Below are positions 47,780 through 58,135 of a DNA stretch of 64,000 nt, piece by piece (position 1 is the first letter of the stretch; each line of letters opens with the position of its first letter). The translations under genes and the position numbers were made by a program. Source of the stretch: Chlorophyllum brunneum (Eukaryota > Basidiomycota > Agaricomycetes > Agaricales > Agaricaceae); the NCBI GenBank assembly GCA_963576785.1, contig OY756151.1:1612001-1676000 (forward strand). The letters run 5' to 3'. The notes below the pieces were generated by a model. That model worked only from the letters and a program-made list of their open reading frames with translations. It was not told where the DNA came from and ran no database searches.

Positions 47780-48530
47780 TCTTGGCCTGTCGACTGTGTT
47801 CTGGGTTTGCACGACTCGAAGGAGTACAAGTCAAGCAAGGACGAGATTGACCTGGCCTGGCGTACTAAATGATGTGCAGTGTTGTTGGAAAATGTCCCTG
47901 AGGTTTCAGTGACTTCGCATATTTTCTCGCCTAGTTGGAGATAGTTGGGTACGACTGGATTCTTCGCCGTCCGGTTGGCACTTTCCAGTGCCTACTACCA
48001 GGAAGAATTAGAATAACCCATGGTGATACGCGGACTCACACTCCCCTATCCCGATCCAGCACGGGCTTACACACCAGCTCTTCCCATGAGTTCCTCATTA
48101 GTCGTGTAGCAAACATCGATCCAGCGCTACCGAAGCTCCCCGTGTCACTGATCCCAACTAAGTATAAAATCCCGGGTTTGATTGTACAGCACAGAACCGG
48201 ATCATCACCTGTGACTCGATTCATTCAGCCAAAGGTAAAGGGAATTATTCTTGCTCCTCGCCACCAGGAAACTGGCGACGGAGGGTGGTTAGGATTTCTT
48301 GGGCGTGTCCCCGAGACTCCTGTATACCGCTTCTGCGATTATATCTCCAACCCCCCCCCTCCACCAGGCATTACCGCCAGGCCGCGATCTAACTTGCGAA
48401 GGAAGGCGATACTAGCTCGAAGAGAAACATCACGGGCACAGGTAATTGGATACAAAATTTTAATAGAACTGGGCAAATCACAACACCCGTCATGGCATCA
48501 TTCGCTTACTACGGATCTCGGACGTTAGCA
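47780..48530 (+). pseudogene. Relic of family X (X5)
   Basis: Contains VLGLHDSKEYKSSKDE (about 47,800-47,850) and the block LIPTKYKIPGLIVQHRTGSS (48,150-48,210). A long fairly open frame runs 47,935-48,528, but the homologous parts of other copies lie in different frames. Nearly identical to X4 in inverse orientation. Not identified. Confidence 0.5.
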
Positions 48531-49195
48531 CGCGGAACAGACAGGTGAACGATCAGTACTGCCTCCGTATAGCCGGCGGACTCGTGAGGAGAGATGAATG
48601 CAGAAGACCACAACATGAGCGATTGGATCTGGTTCTTTGGTACTGGTGCCAGTCGTCTCCGCCAGGAAGACTACGATGTACGCAGTTGGGATGATCTGCG
48701 CTGGTGTTGTCTATTTTAGTGATAGACAATTAGAATACACGTGTCAATGCAGGCACCTTATCAACATTAGAAGCCCCTCGGGAACAGCTAAAGCACAGGT
48801 CCCCATCATGATGTTGATAAAGCAAGGACATGATGCGACGAGATCGAACTTATTCCTGCTATACTGTGAGCACAAACCGTGTTCAATACAACTGGGGTCG
48901 GATACCGGCCCAATCCATAAACCCGAATGCTGCTTTCATTAATTTGTGCAAATGGCCGACCTTGCACAACGAGGCTTTGGATTGTCGTGTATAGTGCAGG
49001 ATGGTGGGGCCGAGGATTACCACAGGACGCCCAATTCCCAACAGAATCAAGCAACCACGGTCCCACCATGACATCTAACCAATCAGAAGATTGCGTGGGA
49101 TATAGGGAGGAAATAAAAGTACAGACTCTTTAAAACGGCTGAAAGCGTTGAACCAACCCCGACGTTCCCTCTTCAAAGCCGAAACTACCTCAAGC

Positions 49196-51155
49196 ATGTC
49201 ATCCTCGCATATGCCAGTCGAAAATCCAATAATTATCAATATCATGCCAAGTTATGGCGCTGTTCTCGTAGGATGCTTTCTTTCGCAGGCAGTTTGGGGG
49301 ATATCTACCCTACAAGTGTACGTCTTGACTGGGCTAAGTGTACTGATGCACCAATTAACGGACAATCTGTTCCTAGGTTTCTCTACTTCAAGAAGTACGT
49401 ATGACACTATGCATCTGTAGCCCGGGTGATCTGACGTGTTCTGTCTTTCCAAGTTTCGAACACGATGCTCTATCTTTGAAGCTCCTGGTAAGCACAAAAC
49501 TCAAGGTCCATCTTCGTGATGCAGAGTTCACTGACTTCCTTCATGTAGGTAATATCCCTGTGGTATGTCCCTAATTTTCCAGCCGCAGTACAACCTAAGT
49601 GCAAGATAGGCTAGTAGATCTGGCGAATGAGATCTGCTTCTTAAAATCAGGTAATATATCGACCACACCCGTAGGTAAAACGGACACAGCACTCATTCTT
49701 GGCCAGAATTCCGTGTCCTCATATTGGAATATGGAAGAATTGCCGGTCTCGATGCCAGTAATACGTAGGTTGATTGATATTCATCCCTCTTCCAACACCG
49801 GTGACCCTTTCTACCCCATCAACAGAGAGAACACAGTTCGTGAACGAAACTCTCCTCTTCTGGTACTGTGCTGAAAGCCACTCTTTATCGCAGATCGCCA
49901 CTTTCGCGACGGTATGTCGCCGTTGCTGTTTGGCACTGATGTGGCTCGCTCATTGATTTTTAGTCAGTTATGGTATTTGTTGTCCAGCTATACTTCATCC
50001 GTCGAATTTTCCTTTGTGAGTCAAAATCCCTTTGAATATATGTTGAACCACCATGCTAACAAATTCAAGTTGGGAAGGAAAGGCTCTGGATCAAAGCTTT
50101 AAGTGTTACCTGGGTGGGTGAACTCGGCCTCCATCCTCTCGGTCCATACCTCGCCTTACTAGAGACCCGTTGTAGATCATTTTGGCAATCTGGCAAATTG
50201 GTGAGTTGAGCGTCATTGCGATGAATTGTGGGATCTTCGTTTGACTTTACACTTGGGTATCAGTGGGCCCCATTGGTAAGTCAAACTTGGAAGTTGGCGA
50301 ATACTTTGGACTAAGAGAGACTCTCGACCTTAGTGTATTTTTACAGGATGTAAGTTTTCTGAACTTCTTGATTATCTGGTTCTGAGTTGATTACAGCATC
50401 GGCAAGCCTTTGTCCGAGCAAGGAAAACCATTCTATCAGGTAAATGGATCATATCATATAACAGCTGTTGGATCCCAGCCAAGTTTATTAGGATGTCAAC
50501 ATTTCTATCAGGGCCGCTGCGTTGTTCACGGATGTTACATTGGCGCTGTGCATGATATGGCTTTTGACTCAGAATCAGGGCCAATTTCGATCACGGTATG
50601 TCCGTAATGGCATCCGGGCTTAGTTTTGCTTACTATGAATCCCAGGCGGACCAGGAAGATGATTTTCCGCATCTTAATAGTAACTCTCAACAGCGGTACA
50701 TGGACGGCTTTAGTAGTTTTAGCTGTCCTCATCTTGGTAAGTGACTTGCTGGATTACCGGCCTGGAAAGGTAAATTGATGTTTCTGTGTAGGCGAAGCTC
50801 ACTCCCGGTACATTTTATTTCTGTATTCCCTCATTCACCCTATGCAGTCTGTATCTCAGTACTTTCTTGGCCAACTTGAACTCGAGGAACTATGTCCGAG
50901 GTGAAGGTGGCATTACAACTACTTTTGGCACCAACGTGGCCAGTGGCGGTGGAAAGAACACGGACCTGGAATCGGGAGTAAGGAGGGGTGTCCATTCCGC
51001 CTTCTCAAAGGGCAGAACTATGCTTATGGTATGCTACCAATCCTGTATTTCACCGTCTGAACGCTAAGAAGTCTCTCATATAGGACTCTTCTGCGATAAT
51101 CATTACTAAGGAAAGGGAAGTCTACATGGAGCCAGAGTATCGAACCGATCCTTAG
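49196..51155 (+). CDS. DUF6534 membrane protein, copy D5
   Basis: The best resolved copy. ATG at 49,196. Exons 49,196-49,317 (MSSSHMPVENPIIINIMP, then SYGAVLVGCFLSQAVWGIS), 49,377-49,394, 49,454-49,487 (FEHDALSLKLL), 49,549-49,562 (VISLW) and 49,610-49,650 (LVDLANEICFLKS) close in phase. Later exons read FRVLILEYGRIAGLDASNT, ERTQFVNETLLFWYCAES, SVMVFVVQLYFIRRIFL, GKERLWIKALSVTW, IILAIWQIG, KPLSEQGKPFYQ, ALFTDVTLALCMIWLLTQNQ, RKMIFRILIVTLNSGTWTAL, then TFYFCIPSFTLCSLYLSTFL with NLNSRNYVRGEG. The last exon ends EPEYRTDP with a stop at 51,153-51,155. The exon between IWQIG and KPLSEQ (about 50,265-50,400) is uncertain. Predicted seven-helix membrane protein, function unknown. Confidence 0.75.
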
Positions 51156-51639
51156 TGGATCGCCTTTGTCCTCGATTGTTTGTAATGGAATCCACGGAGT
51201 GTGATAATGATTGTGCATAACTTTGCGCCAGAACCTTTGTCTTGTTCGATTCTAGCCGGATAAGTAATATAACTGTGTAAAGGAATCTATGGCGAGACAT
51301 TCACATTGTGAGTGTGTGGGCTGAGGAGATCCGGATTTATTTTGTCCCGGGTCCCTGGCGGTGAGGTCGAAGTGGAACGCAGTTGGGTCGCTCTTGCGTT
51401 GAGCCACGACGAACCACCTATGTCTGTTCTCGATTCCTAAATTAAGTGGTGTGGGTGGGTGAGTAATTTAGTGATGTGTAAATGTATAGAGGTCTGGAGT
51501 GTGATGTTATGAAGAAGGGAAAGGTAGAGTCTAGTAAAGAATCGACATGTTCGTGTGGTACGTGATCATGTGGCTTCGAGAACGAGAACATACATCTGAC
51601 TTTCCGTCGTCAGATGTGTTCCGGATATCTCACGATGGT
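51156..51639. other. 3' flank of D5
   Basis: The start (to about 51,290) mirrors the 3' flank of D4. The stretch 51,300-51,630 has no counterpart I recognise and no coding pattern. Confidence 0.35.
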
Positions 51640-51890
51640 GAATATTCCAGGACCACCGTCACTGCCTTACATGGGTTACCACCGCTACAAAGAGGCATTT
51701 AAACCTTCTTCGACATCCTAGTCACCTCGAGTAAAGACACTTGGATTTTCCACTTCCGTCATGTCATTACCCGAGCTTCCGAGGGGATCGCCTACTCCCA
51801 CTCCTCCTCGTCCTGATACTGTTGACTGAATCTGATACTTAGCATCACCCTGGCGTTGACGATTCTGCTATGATCGGTGTCCCACATGGA
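51640..51890 (+). pseudogene. Relic of membrane protein R (R4)
   Basis: Mirror image of R2: the bases 51,715-51,860 correspond to the last exon of R (CATCCTAGTCACCTCGAG, CCCGAGCTTCCGAGG, ATCGGTGTCCCACATG blocks). Broken frame. Confidence 0.6.
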
Positions 51891-52104
51891 CCCAAGAAAC
51901 ACTGCGATGCGACCGCCGGACAAGTCCAATGTTGTTTAGAGCCACGTAAAATTAATCTCGTGCCAAGGCCTCCGAACAATAGCTTTTACTTTTTTCAACC
52001 ACCATCGGCCGAGTTGAACAAGGTTCAGTGCTTTTTTGTCACTCCAGAAACTTGGCCAACCTCGGCCATCCCAAGCCTTCGTGTCAAGGCATCAACACTC
52101 CAGG

Positions 52105-52250
52105 ATGAAACTGACTCCATTCGTTCTCTTGTCTACCTCGCTTGCACCCACCTTCGCATCCACTTATGCTACTTCCGATACCGTTGTTGTTTCAAGGTTC
52201 CTGGACTTCTTTGAGTTTGAAGCCATCCCTGGCCCCGCTCATGGGTGATC
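52105..52250 (+). pseudogene. GH16 gene relic, first exon only (G6)
   Basis: ATG at 52,105 opens MKLTPFVLLSTSLAPTFAST, then RFLDFFEFEAIPGPAHG, which matches exon 1 of the intact GH16 gene, and then ends at a TGA where the splice donor should be. Nothing of later exons follows. The promoter region 51,940-52,100 is shared too. Confidence 0.75.
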
Positions 52251-54061
52251 AGGTTGATGAAGTGACGATTTAATCGCATCCTGATACCGTGCATTATCAC
52301 CTCTAATGACTCAAAGGAGAGCTCCGGATCAGGTTCCTAGACCGCTATTGTGATTGCGAAATTGGTTACGACACCCATCGATGAACATGACAAGTGACTG
52401 GCAGTCCCGTTCACCCTTCTCCCCGGTGGAGGACCAGAGCTTGGGTCACAATGTATGGGCATCTTCCCAGCATGTATACAATGAACCATCCTCTCACACA
52501 CACCTTTCAGCAGTTCCACTTCCCATAGACTTTTGAAAACCGTTCAGAAACCACACAATTCTTCTGTGGCGAAATGTCGTTACAAGGATCATACTCATAG
52601 CAGAAAGCTATGTTTATGCGTCGGAAGGCACTCCTTCTACCAACTCCGTGGTCGAATTTCTCAAGATAGATGGGAATGTAGGCTTGAGAGAGAGAAGATG
52701 TTTGCAATTTACCACTCAGTCCACACTTGATTAAGGACAATCGAGTTCACACTGAAGCGGATGGCAACACTTTGATTGGGCATTCCTGCAGAATGGAAAG
52801 CAGATTCAAGGGAATATCTTTTGATCTACCGTGAGTTTGCAGAATGTGCCCAAAAACCTTGCTCTATGTCCTTGGGTGCATATACCCCGTCGCATAGATT
52901 CAACTCTCATCCATGTAACCACGAAGTTTCCAGAAACACTCCAAGTATATCTGTCCCTCTCACAATATGCAGATTAAGCCTTCAAAGGGTGGAGGACTTT
53001 GACATTGATTCGTTGGGTTTGTACTGAGAGGAGAAGTTAAGTGATGGCTTGGGGAGAGTGTAATACACATACAACAGCATCGTTAATGATCACTCCCGTC
53101 ATTTTCGGACGGTTCCTACACCAAGATACTAACCCTAGAATCACCAGCACTGATTGAGCTCCATACTTAACTCCCTGACAACACTACTGAAGCAAAGCTA
53201 CTCCAAATGTGGTGTAGATTCAATGTCTGAAATAGTCACAGGTTGTTGTCGGCACTCCATGTAGAGATGGTGGTTGATCAATGTAGTCTATTGTTGTAGC
53301 ATGCTACGATTGATATCAACACTCTCACGTTGGCAAGCTCTTGGGTTAAAAATGTCAAGGAAACCAAATTCCAGTGATATGTATCCCATGTCAACCACTC
53401 TCCCCACTCTTGATGTCTACCTCAACCATCTGGAACATGAGGCAGCTGTGCAGTTCAAGATTGTGAGAAATTTATATGTGATAGTACTTGGAGTATGTCC
53501 AACCAGTGCCCTCTACTCATTTAGTCATGAGGAGTATATACCAGGCCTTCATGTGGGATGTCTTAGCCTATATTCCCACCGACATCTGCATTATGTTAAA
53601 GGGATTTAGTGCAGTAAAGTTCTGTTTCATATTCTCAAGACAAGCCATAGAGACATATTCATGTGCAGTCCCCAAAATTAAACACATTAACACATTCAAG
53701 AGTCTTTGCCATTGCTTACACATTTTCATTTCTCTTATTTCAAAGTATATCCAATCTCTGCAGTGAAAAATATACTGATTGATAACCTGATTCCTTTGTA
53801 GCCCATCTGATGACATACTGCCAACCACCTTTAATGGTGGCACAAACTTGCTGCATTCTAACCATGGCATACATATCATTTGTCTTCCTTCACTACCTCC
53901 ATGCTGTCTATGCTGCAACTTGTATAATTCAATGGATATTCACACTCTTATGGGTCAGGGTGAATACCTATGGGATTGCAACCATCAATGGCATGCACAT
54001 GGAACATATCACTGGAACAGATTTTTGCACCATAGATAACATCAAGTACTATGCGCCTGTG
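52251..54061. other. AT-rich region without recognised gene
   Basis: Between the duplicated block and element 1 of the retrotransposons. Only short open frames without known motifs occur. It is not visibly related to the module, and looks like old, unidentified DNA. Confidence 0.4.
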
Positions 54062-54355
54062 TGTTACGAACTATAGTTAGACCGTTCATTCCTATCTCGC
54101 GCCCGTTACCTCATGTACCCTCATACTTGTTTCACCTCTTGTTCCATCCCCTGTTTCATCCCTAAAGGCTATGCCTCCTATCTGACTCGTTTACTCATCT
54201 CCCTTATTATTAGCCGCCACTACTAGTATATAAAGTGTAGTAATACTCGATGTATTCCTTACACTTTACCAATCGTATCATCCCTTACTCCTTTCTCTAC
54301 TCCCTTGTCTTTATCCAAAGACTTGCAACCTGAGTCTCAGACTAAGGTCGTAACA
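54062..54355 (+). repeat. 5' LTR of element 1
   Basis: 294 bases from TGTTACGAAC to AAGGTC/GTAACA, with 8-base terminal inverted repeats TGTTACGA/TCGTAACA. Clearly homologous to, but visibly diverged from, the LTRs of element 2. Confidence 0.9.
54227..54271 (+). promoter_or_regulatory. LTR promoter of element 1: TATA box and predicted RNA 5' end
   Basis: TATATAAA at 54,227-54,234 lies 34 bases upstream of ACACTTTACCA (54,261-54,271). That sequence is complementary to the primer-binding site, so transcription is predicted to start near 54,261. Confidence 0.6.
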
Positions 54356-54357
54356 TT

Positions 54358-54368
54358 TGGTAAAGTGT
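54358..54368 (+). other. Primer-binding site of element 1 (self-priming type)
   Basis: TGGTAAAGTGT begins two bases after the LTR and is the perfect reverse complement of ACACTTTACCA in the LTR at the predicted RNA start, as in Tf1-type elements that prime from their own 5' end. Confidence 0.65.
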
Positions 54369-54448
54369 CATTCGACTCACCTTGCAAGAAAGGTGCCACT
54401 ATTTGTAGCTAGGCTTGGAATAATAGCCTCCGACCAGGACGACAGTAT

Positions 54449-55693
54449 ATGAGCAACAGTAGCTCATCGAGAACACCGAGAAGACACAGAGCTCTGAGAC
54501 CAACAGACATCCAGGATTCACCCATAGCAACAGGATCTAAACGATCAACAGAATCAGAAATCCCTGAAGGCCTTAAACGGCAAAAATCCGAACACAGCGG
54601 AGACGAAAGCACAGCTCTATTTGAAACCGAATTCGACATAGAAGTCGCCGAGAACACATCTGATATAGATATCGCCGAGACCTACGAGAAAGAATCTGAA
54701 CACGGTACAGACGAGGAACTAGCTGCATCTGAAGAAGAAATCGACATAGAAGTCGCTGACACCACAGCCGATAGAGAAATCGCCGAGACCCATGCAAACG
54801 AACACAGCGAACCAGAAACAGAACCAGAAATGACAGAAGAAGTCAACATCCCAAAAAACCTAGCCCCGGAGCCAGGATATTTCGATGGGGATAGAACCAG
54901 ATTCGATGATTGGTGGAGAGCCATATCCTTATGGTTGATGTTCAACAAGATAGAAGAAGAAGAACAGAAAATAGTAGCAATTTTGGCAAGAATGAAAGGG
55001 GGGCTAGCAGGCCCTTATGCCAACACGCAACTCCAAGCCATCCAGAACAAGAAAACACCAGATTGGGATGACTTTACAAAGGAAATAGAAGCCACATTTT
55101 CCTTGGGAAATAGGAAAGCCATAGCAGAAGGAGAAATTGAGACGTTCAAACAAGGGAAGAAGAACATGGCAGATTTCTTAATCGAATTCGAGGCATTGAA
55201 AGCCCAAGTGGGGACAGACGACACCCACGCAATATTCCTCCTCAAACGCCACACCCGAGCAGACATTATTCGAACCATAGTAGGCTACCTGACAACCTCT
55301 GTCCCAACAACATACACCAAATGGAAAACTACAATCCTTGCAGTAGGACAAGGGTATGAAGCAACGGACATCACCCGAGGAGATGTCAGAACCACCACCA
55401 GAGTTACTTATGGAGGTAGAGGACAACCCATGGAGATAGGAAGACAAAAAGCAGACACCGATCAGAATGGGAAACCGAGGTGCTACAACTGCAACCTCTA
55501 CGGCCATATTGCCAAATACTGCAGGAAGAAGACAAAAGTCACATACACCAAGATAACGTGTTACAATTATGGCAAACAGGGCCACATCTCGAAGAACTGC
55601 CGGGCACCCAAGAAAGCGCATATCAGAGAGATCAACGAGGAAGATGAACGAGAAATGGAGGAGAAAGAGGATTTTGTCGAAGGCTCCGAGTAG
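54449..55693 (+). CDS. Gag of element 1
   Basis: 414 residues. The first 135 or so are acidic with a repeated pattern (ALFETEFDIEVAENTSDIDI). A retrotransposon capsid domain lies at about 150-290 (FDDWWRAISLWLMF to TRADIIRTI). Two zinc knuckles follow. The first is intact (C345, C348, H353, C358). The second, 371-384, has Tyr374 in place of its second Cys (CYNYGKQGH), while element 2 has Cys there. Gag forms the particle and binds the RNA. It ends with TAG at 55,691-55,693. Pol follows in the -1 frame. Confidence 0.9.
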   Translation: MSNSSSSRTPRRHRALRPTDIQDSPIATGSKRSTESEIPEGLKRQKSEHSGDESTALFETEFDIEVAENTSDIDIAETYEKESEHGTDEELAASEEEIDIEVADTTADREIAETHANEHSEPETEPEMTEEVNIPKNLAPEPGYFDGDRTRFDDWWRAISLWLMFNKIEEEEQKIVAILARMKGGLAGPYANTQLQAIQNKKTPDWDDFTKEIEATFSLGNRKAIAEGEIETFKQGKKNMADFLIEFEALKAQVGTDDTHAIFLLKRHTRADIIRTIVGYLTTSVPTTYTKWKTTILAVGQGYEATDITRGDVRTTTRVTYGGRGQPMEIGRQKADTDQNGKPRCYNCNLYGHIAKYCRKKTKVTYTKITCYNYGKQGHISKNCRAPKKAHIREINEEDEREMEEKEDFVEGSE

Positions 55694-55707
55694 GCGCAAA
55701 CCCGTGA

Positions 55708-57727
55708 GCCAATAAATCTAGAGTTTCTGTTTTAGCCCACAATAGACAATATGTGATCCCCCAGAAACGAAACTCCACGCGCGAACTTCTCCTCGACTCA
55801 ACAATCCAGACAAGAAAAGGACGCAGACAAATCACAACCCTTGTAGACTCCGGATGCACCCACACGTGCATAGCACAACGAACAGTAGACGAAGAACAGA
55901 TTCTGACTAAACCCCTGGAAACCCCAATCAGGGTAATCAATGCCAACGGAACAGAAAACAAAAAAGGAGAAATAACGGACAAAGCACAACTGGTATTAAA
56001 CAACGGCAACCATACAGAACAAATTGACACTCTAGTAACACAATTGGAAAGTGCGGACTTATATCTCGGACACGACTGGCTGGTCAAGCATAACCCAGAG
56101 ATCAATTGGAACAATCACGTCATACGATTCACCAGATGCCCAGACAATTGCAAAATATCACACAGCAACATACGGTTCAACGAGAAAATATGGACAATCA
56201 AAGAACACATTGAAGAGAAAAAGGCGGACCGGACGAACGATGAAGATCTACCACCATACCTCTGACGATACACCCACCTATTCAACAAGAAAGACTTTGA
56301 CAAACTACCCGAACACATGGTATGGGACCACGAGATAAATCTGTCCGAAGACGCACCCCCGGTACTACAGTCCAAGGTCTACCCAATGACAATAACGGAG
56401 AAGCAGGAACTACAAAAATTCCTCGACGAAAACCTCGCCTCAGGACGAATCAGACCATCACAATCCCCCTACGCCACCCCATGCTTCTTCATACCAAAGA
56501 AGGACGGAACAAAACGCCTGGTACAGGATTACAAAAAGCTGAATGAACACACCATCAAAGACAAGACGCCACTGCCACTCATAGGCGAAGTCCTAGACCG
56601 GTTAAAGGATGCGAAGGTATTCAACAAGCTCGATATCATTTGGGGATATAACAACGTCAGGATCAGAGAAGGGGATGAATGGAAGGCAGCGTTTGTAACA
56701 AACAGCGGGTTATTCGAACCTACGGTCATGTTCTTCGGGATGAGTAATTCACCGGCGACCTTCCAGAGGATGATGAACACAGTATTTTGGGAAATGTTAC
56801 ATGAGGGATCGCTTGTCAACTACATGGACGATTTTGTCATCCCAGGAACCACACAGGAAGAACTCGAAAAAAGAATAACGCAGTTCTTAGACATTGCAGC
56901 CAAGCACCAACTCTATTTCAAACGATCAAAATGTGTGTTCAACGCGAAGGAAATACCCATATTGGGCTTTATAGTCGGACAAGGCAGCGTCAAAATGGAG
57001 GAAGAGAAGGTGAAAGCAGTAAAAGAATGGCCGACACCCAAATCCGTAAAAGACGTCGAAAAATTCCTGGGTTTCGCAAACTTCTACCGACGATTCATAC
57101 AAGACTTCAGTAACATAGCAACACCCCTACACGAGCTGAAGAAGAAAGATGTGCAATGGTCATGGTCAGAACGACAACAACAGGCATTTGAGAAGATCAA
57201 GGAAAAGATCACGAGCAAACCAGTACTAGCAATGCCTCAAGACAAAGGACAATACAGGGTAGAAGTAGACGCATTGGGATATGGAGTAGGAGCAGTGTTG
57301 TCACAAAACCAGAATGATCAGTGGCACCCAATCGCCTTTCACTCAAGAACAATGACACCGGCAGAACAAAACTACCAAATCTATGACAAAGAACTACTAG
57401 CAATCCGGGAAGCAGTCAAAACGTGGAGACAGTACCTACTCGATGCCAATGAACCATTTGAGATATGGACGGACCACAAGAACTTAGAATACTTCAGGAA
57501 ACCACAACAACTCACAGGATGACAGGCAAGATGGCAACTGGAACTACAAGAATATCACTACATGCTAAAACACATACCCGGAAAGACAAACACAAAAGCA
57601 GACGTGCTATCAAGACTAGCAAAAACGGACACCACTAGAGATAACACAGATATCACGCTATTACCCGACCACTTATTCAATAACACTATCACCGAGATCA
57701 GACAAATTTGGGAAATATCGGGAGAAG
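55708..57727 (+). pseudogene. Pol of element 1, disabled (protease, RT, RNase H)
   Basis: The pol frame is open from 55,708 without an ATG. Aspartic protease signature LVDSGCTHTCI lies near 55,843-55,870, with LGHDW near 56,070. A TGA at 56,263-56,265 interrupts DLPPYL/RYTHLF. The reverse transcriptase frame follows (56,317-57,519), with DYKKLN, FFGMSNSPATFQRMM and the catalytic YMDD (about 56,821-56,832). RNase H begins YRVEVDALGYGVGAVLS. A second TGA at 57,520-57,522 follows QQLTG, and the frame then continues to the element 2 insertion at 57,727. Both stops align with CGA in element 2. Confidence 0.9.
57723..57727. repeat. Target-site duplication of element 2, left copy
   Basis: AGAAG, repeated at 63,925-63,929. 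Removing element 2 and one copy restores the element 1 frame reading SGEEDLKH. Confidence 0.93.
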
Positions 57728-58026
57728 TGTTACGACCTTAGTCTCTGACTCAGGTTGCAAGCCTTTGGATAAAGGAAGGAAGTAGAGAAAGGAAGAAGGG
57801 ATGATACGATTGGTAAAGTGTAAGGAATACATCAAGTATTACTACACTTTATATACTAGTGGTAGAGGCTAATAATAAGGGAGTCGAGTAACGGAGTCAT
57901 AGGAGACGAGTAGAACGAGTCAGGTAGGAGGCACCGCCTCTAGGGTGATACAGGAGATGAAACGAGTATGAGGGTACACGAGGTAATGGGCGCATGATGG
58001 GAAAGAACGGTCTATGATTCGTAACA
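57728..58026 (-). repeat. 3' LTR of element 2
   Basis: 299 bases, TGTTACGA...TCGTAACA; one difference from the other LTR. Confidence 0.95.
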
Positions 58027-58029
58027 ATA

Positions 58030-58039
58030 CCTCCCTTTC
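58030..58039 (-). other. Polypurine tract of element 2
   Basis: GAAAGGGAGG on the minus strand, three bases before the 3' LTR; the expected primer for second-strand synthesis. Confidence 0.65.
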
Positions 58040-58135
58040 AAGCTTCATGTCCTCATGATACGTATTACTGTAAAGGTCCTTGGTAAGATAGAACATATGG
58101 ATTTGTTAAAGTTTAAGAAAACCCGACGAGTGTTT

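Larger units (their letters stand above)
48000..52250. repeat. Right arm of large inverted repeat
   Basis: Inverse counterpart of 37,400-41,130 (see that entry). It is longer mainly because about 48,790-49,090 is missing from the left arm; that stretch resembles the D3 flank near 35.8 kb. Confidence 0.75.
54062..57727 (+). mobile_element. Ty3/gypsy chromovirus, element 1 (5' part, split by element 2)
   Basis: Starts with a 5' LTR (TGTTACGA...TCGTAACA), then a primer-binding site, gag, and pol frames for protease, reverse transcriptase and RNase H. It is cut at 57,727 by element 2; the element 1 sequence resumes at 63,930 and leaves the window. The five bases before the LTR are CTGTG; the matching copy lies beyond the window. 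Three CGA codons of element 2 appear as TGA stops here (55,705, 56,263, 57,520), so pol is inactivated. Confidence 0.92.

Noticed and set aside
47935..48528. A 197-codon open frame on the plus strand as a real gene
   Set aside because: Homologous copies (X3, X4) carry the conserved blocks in other frames and with stops, so the long frame is probably accidental in a relic.
49549..49650. Apparent shared frameshift in all DUF6534 copies near the VIALW exon
   Set aside because: Using the acceptor ending GATAG (49,609) instead of GCAAG closes the phase in D1-D5, so no frameshift is needed.
53260..53780. Possible DNA-transposon (hAT-like) remnant
   Set aside because: A phrase like LPTLDVYLNHLEHEA resembles transposase C-terminal regions only loosely; no catalytic motif, terminal repeats or target duplication found.
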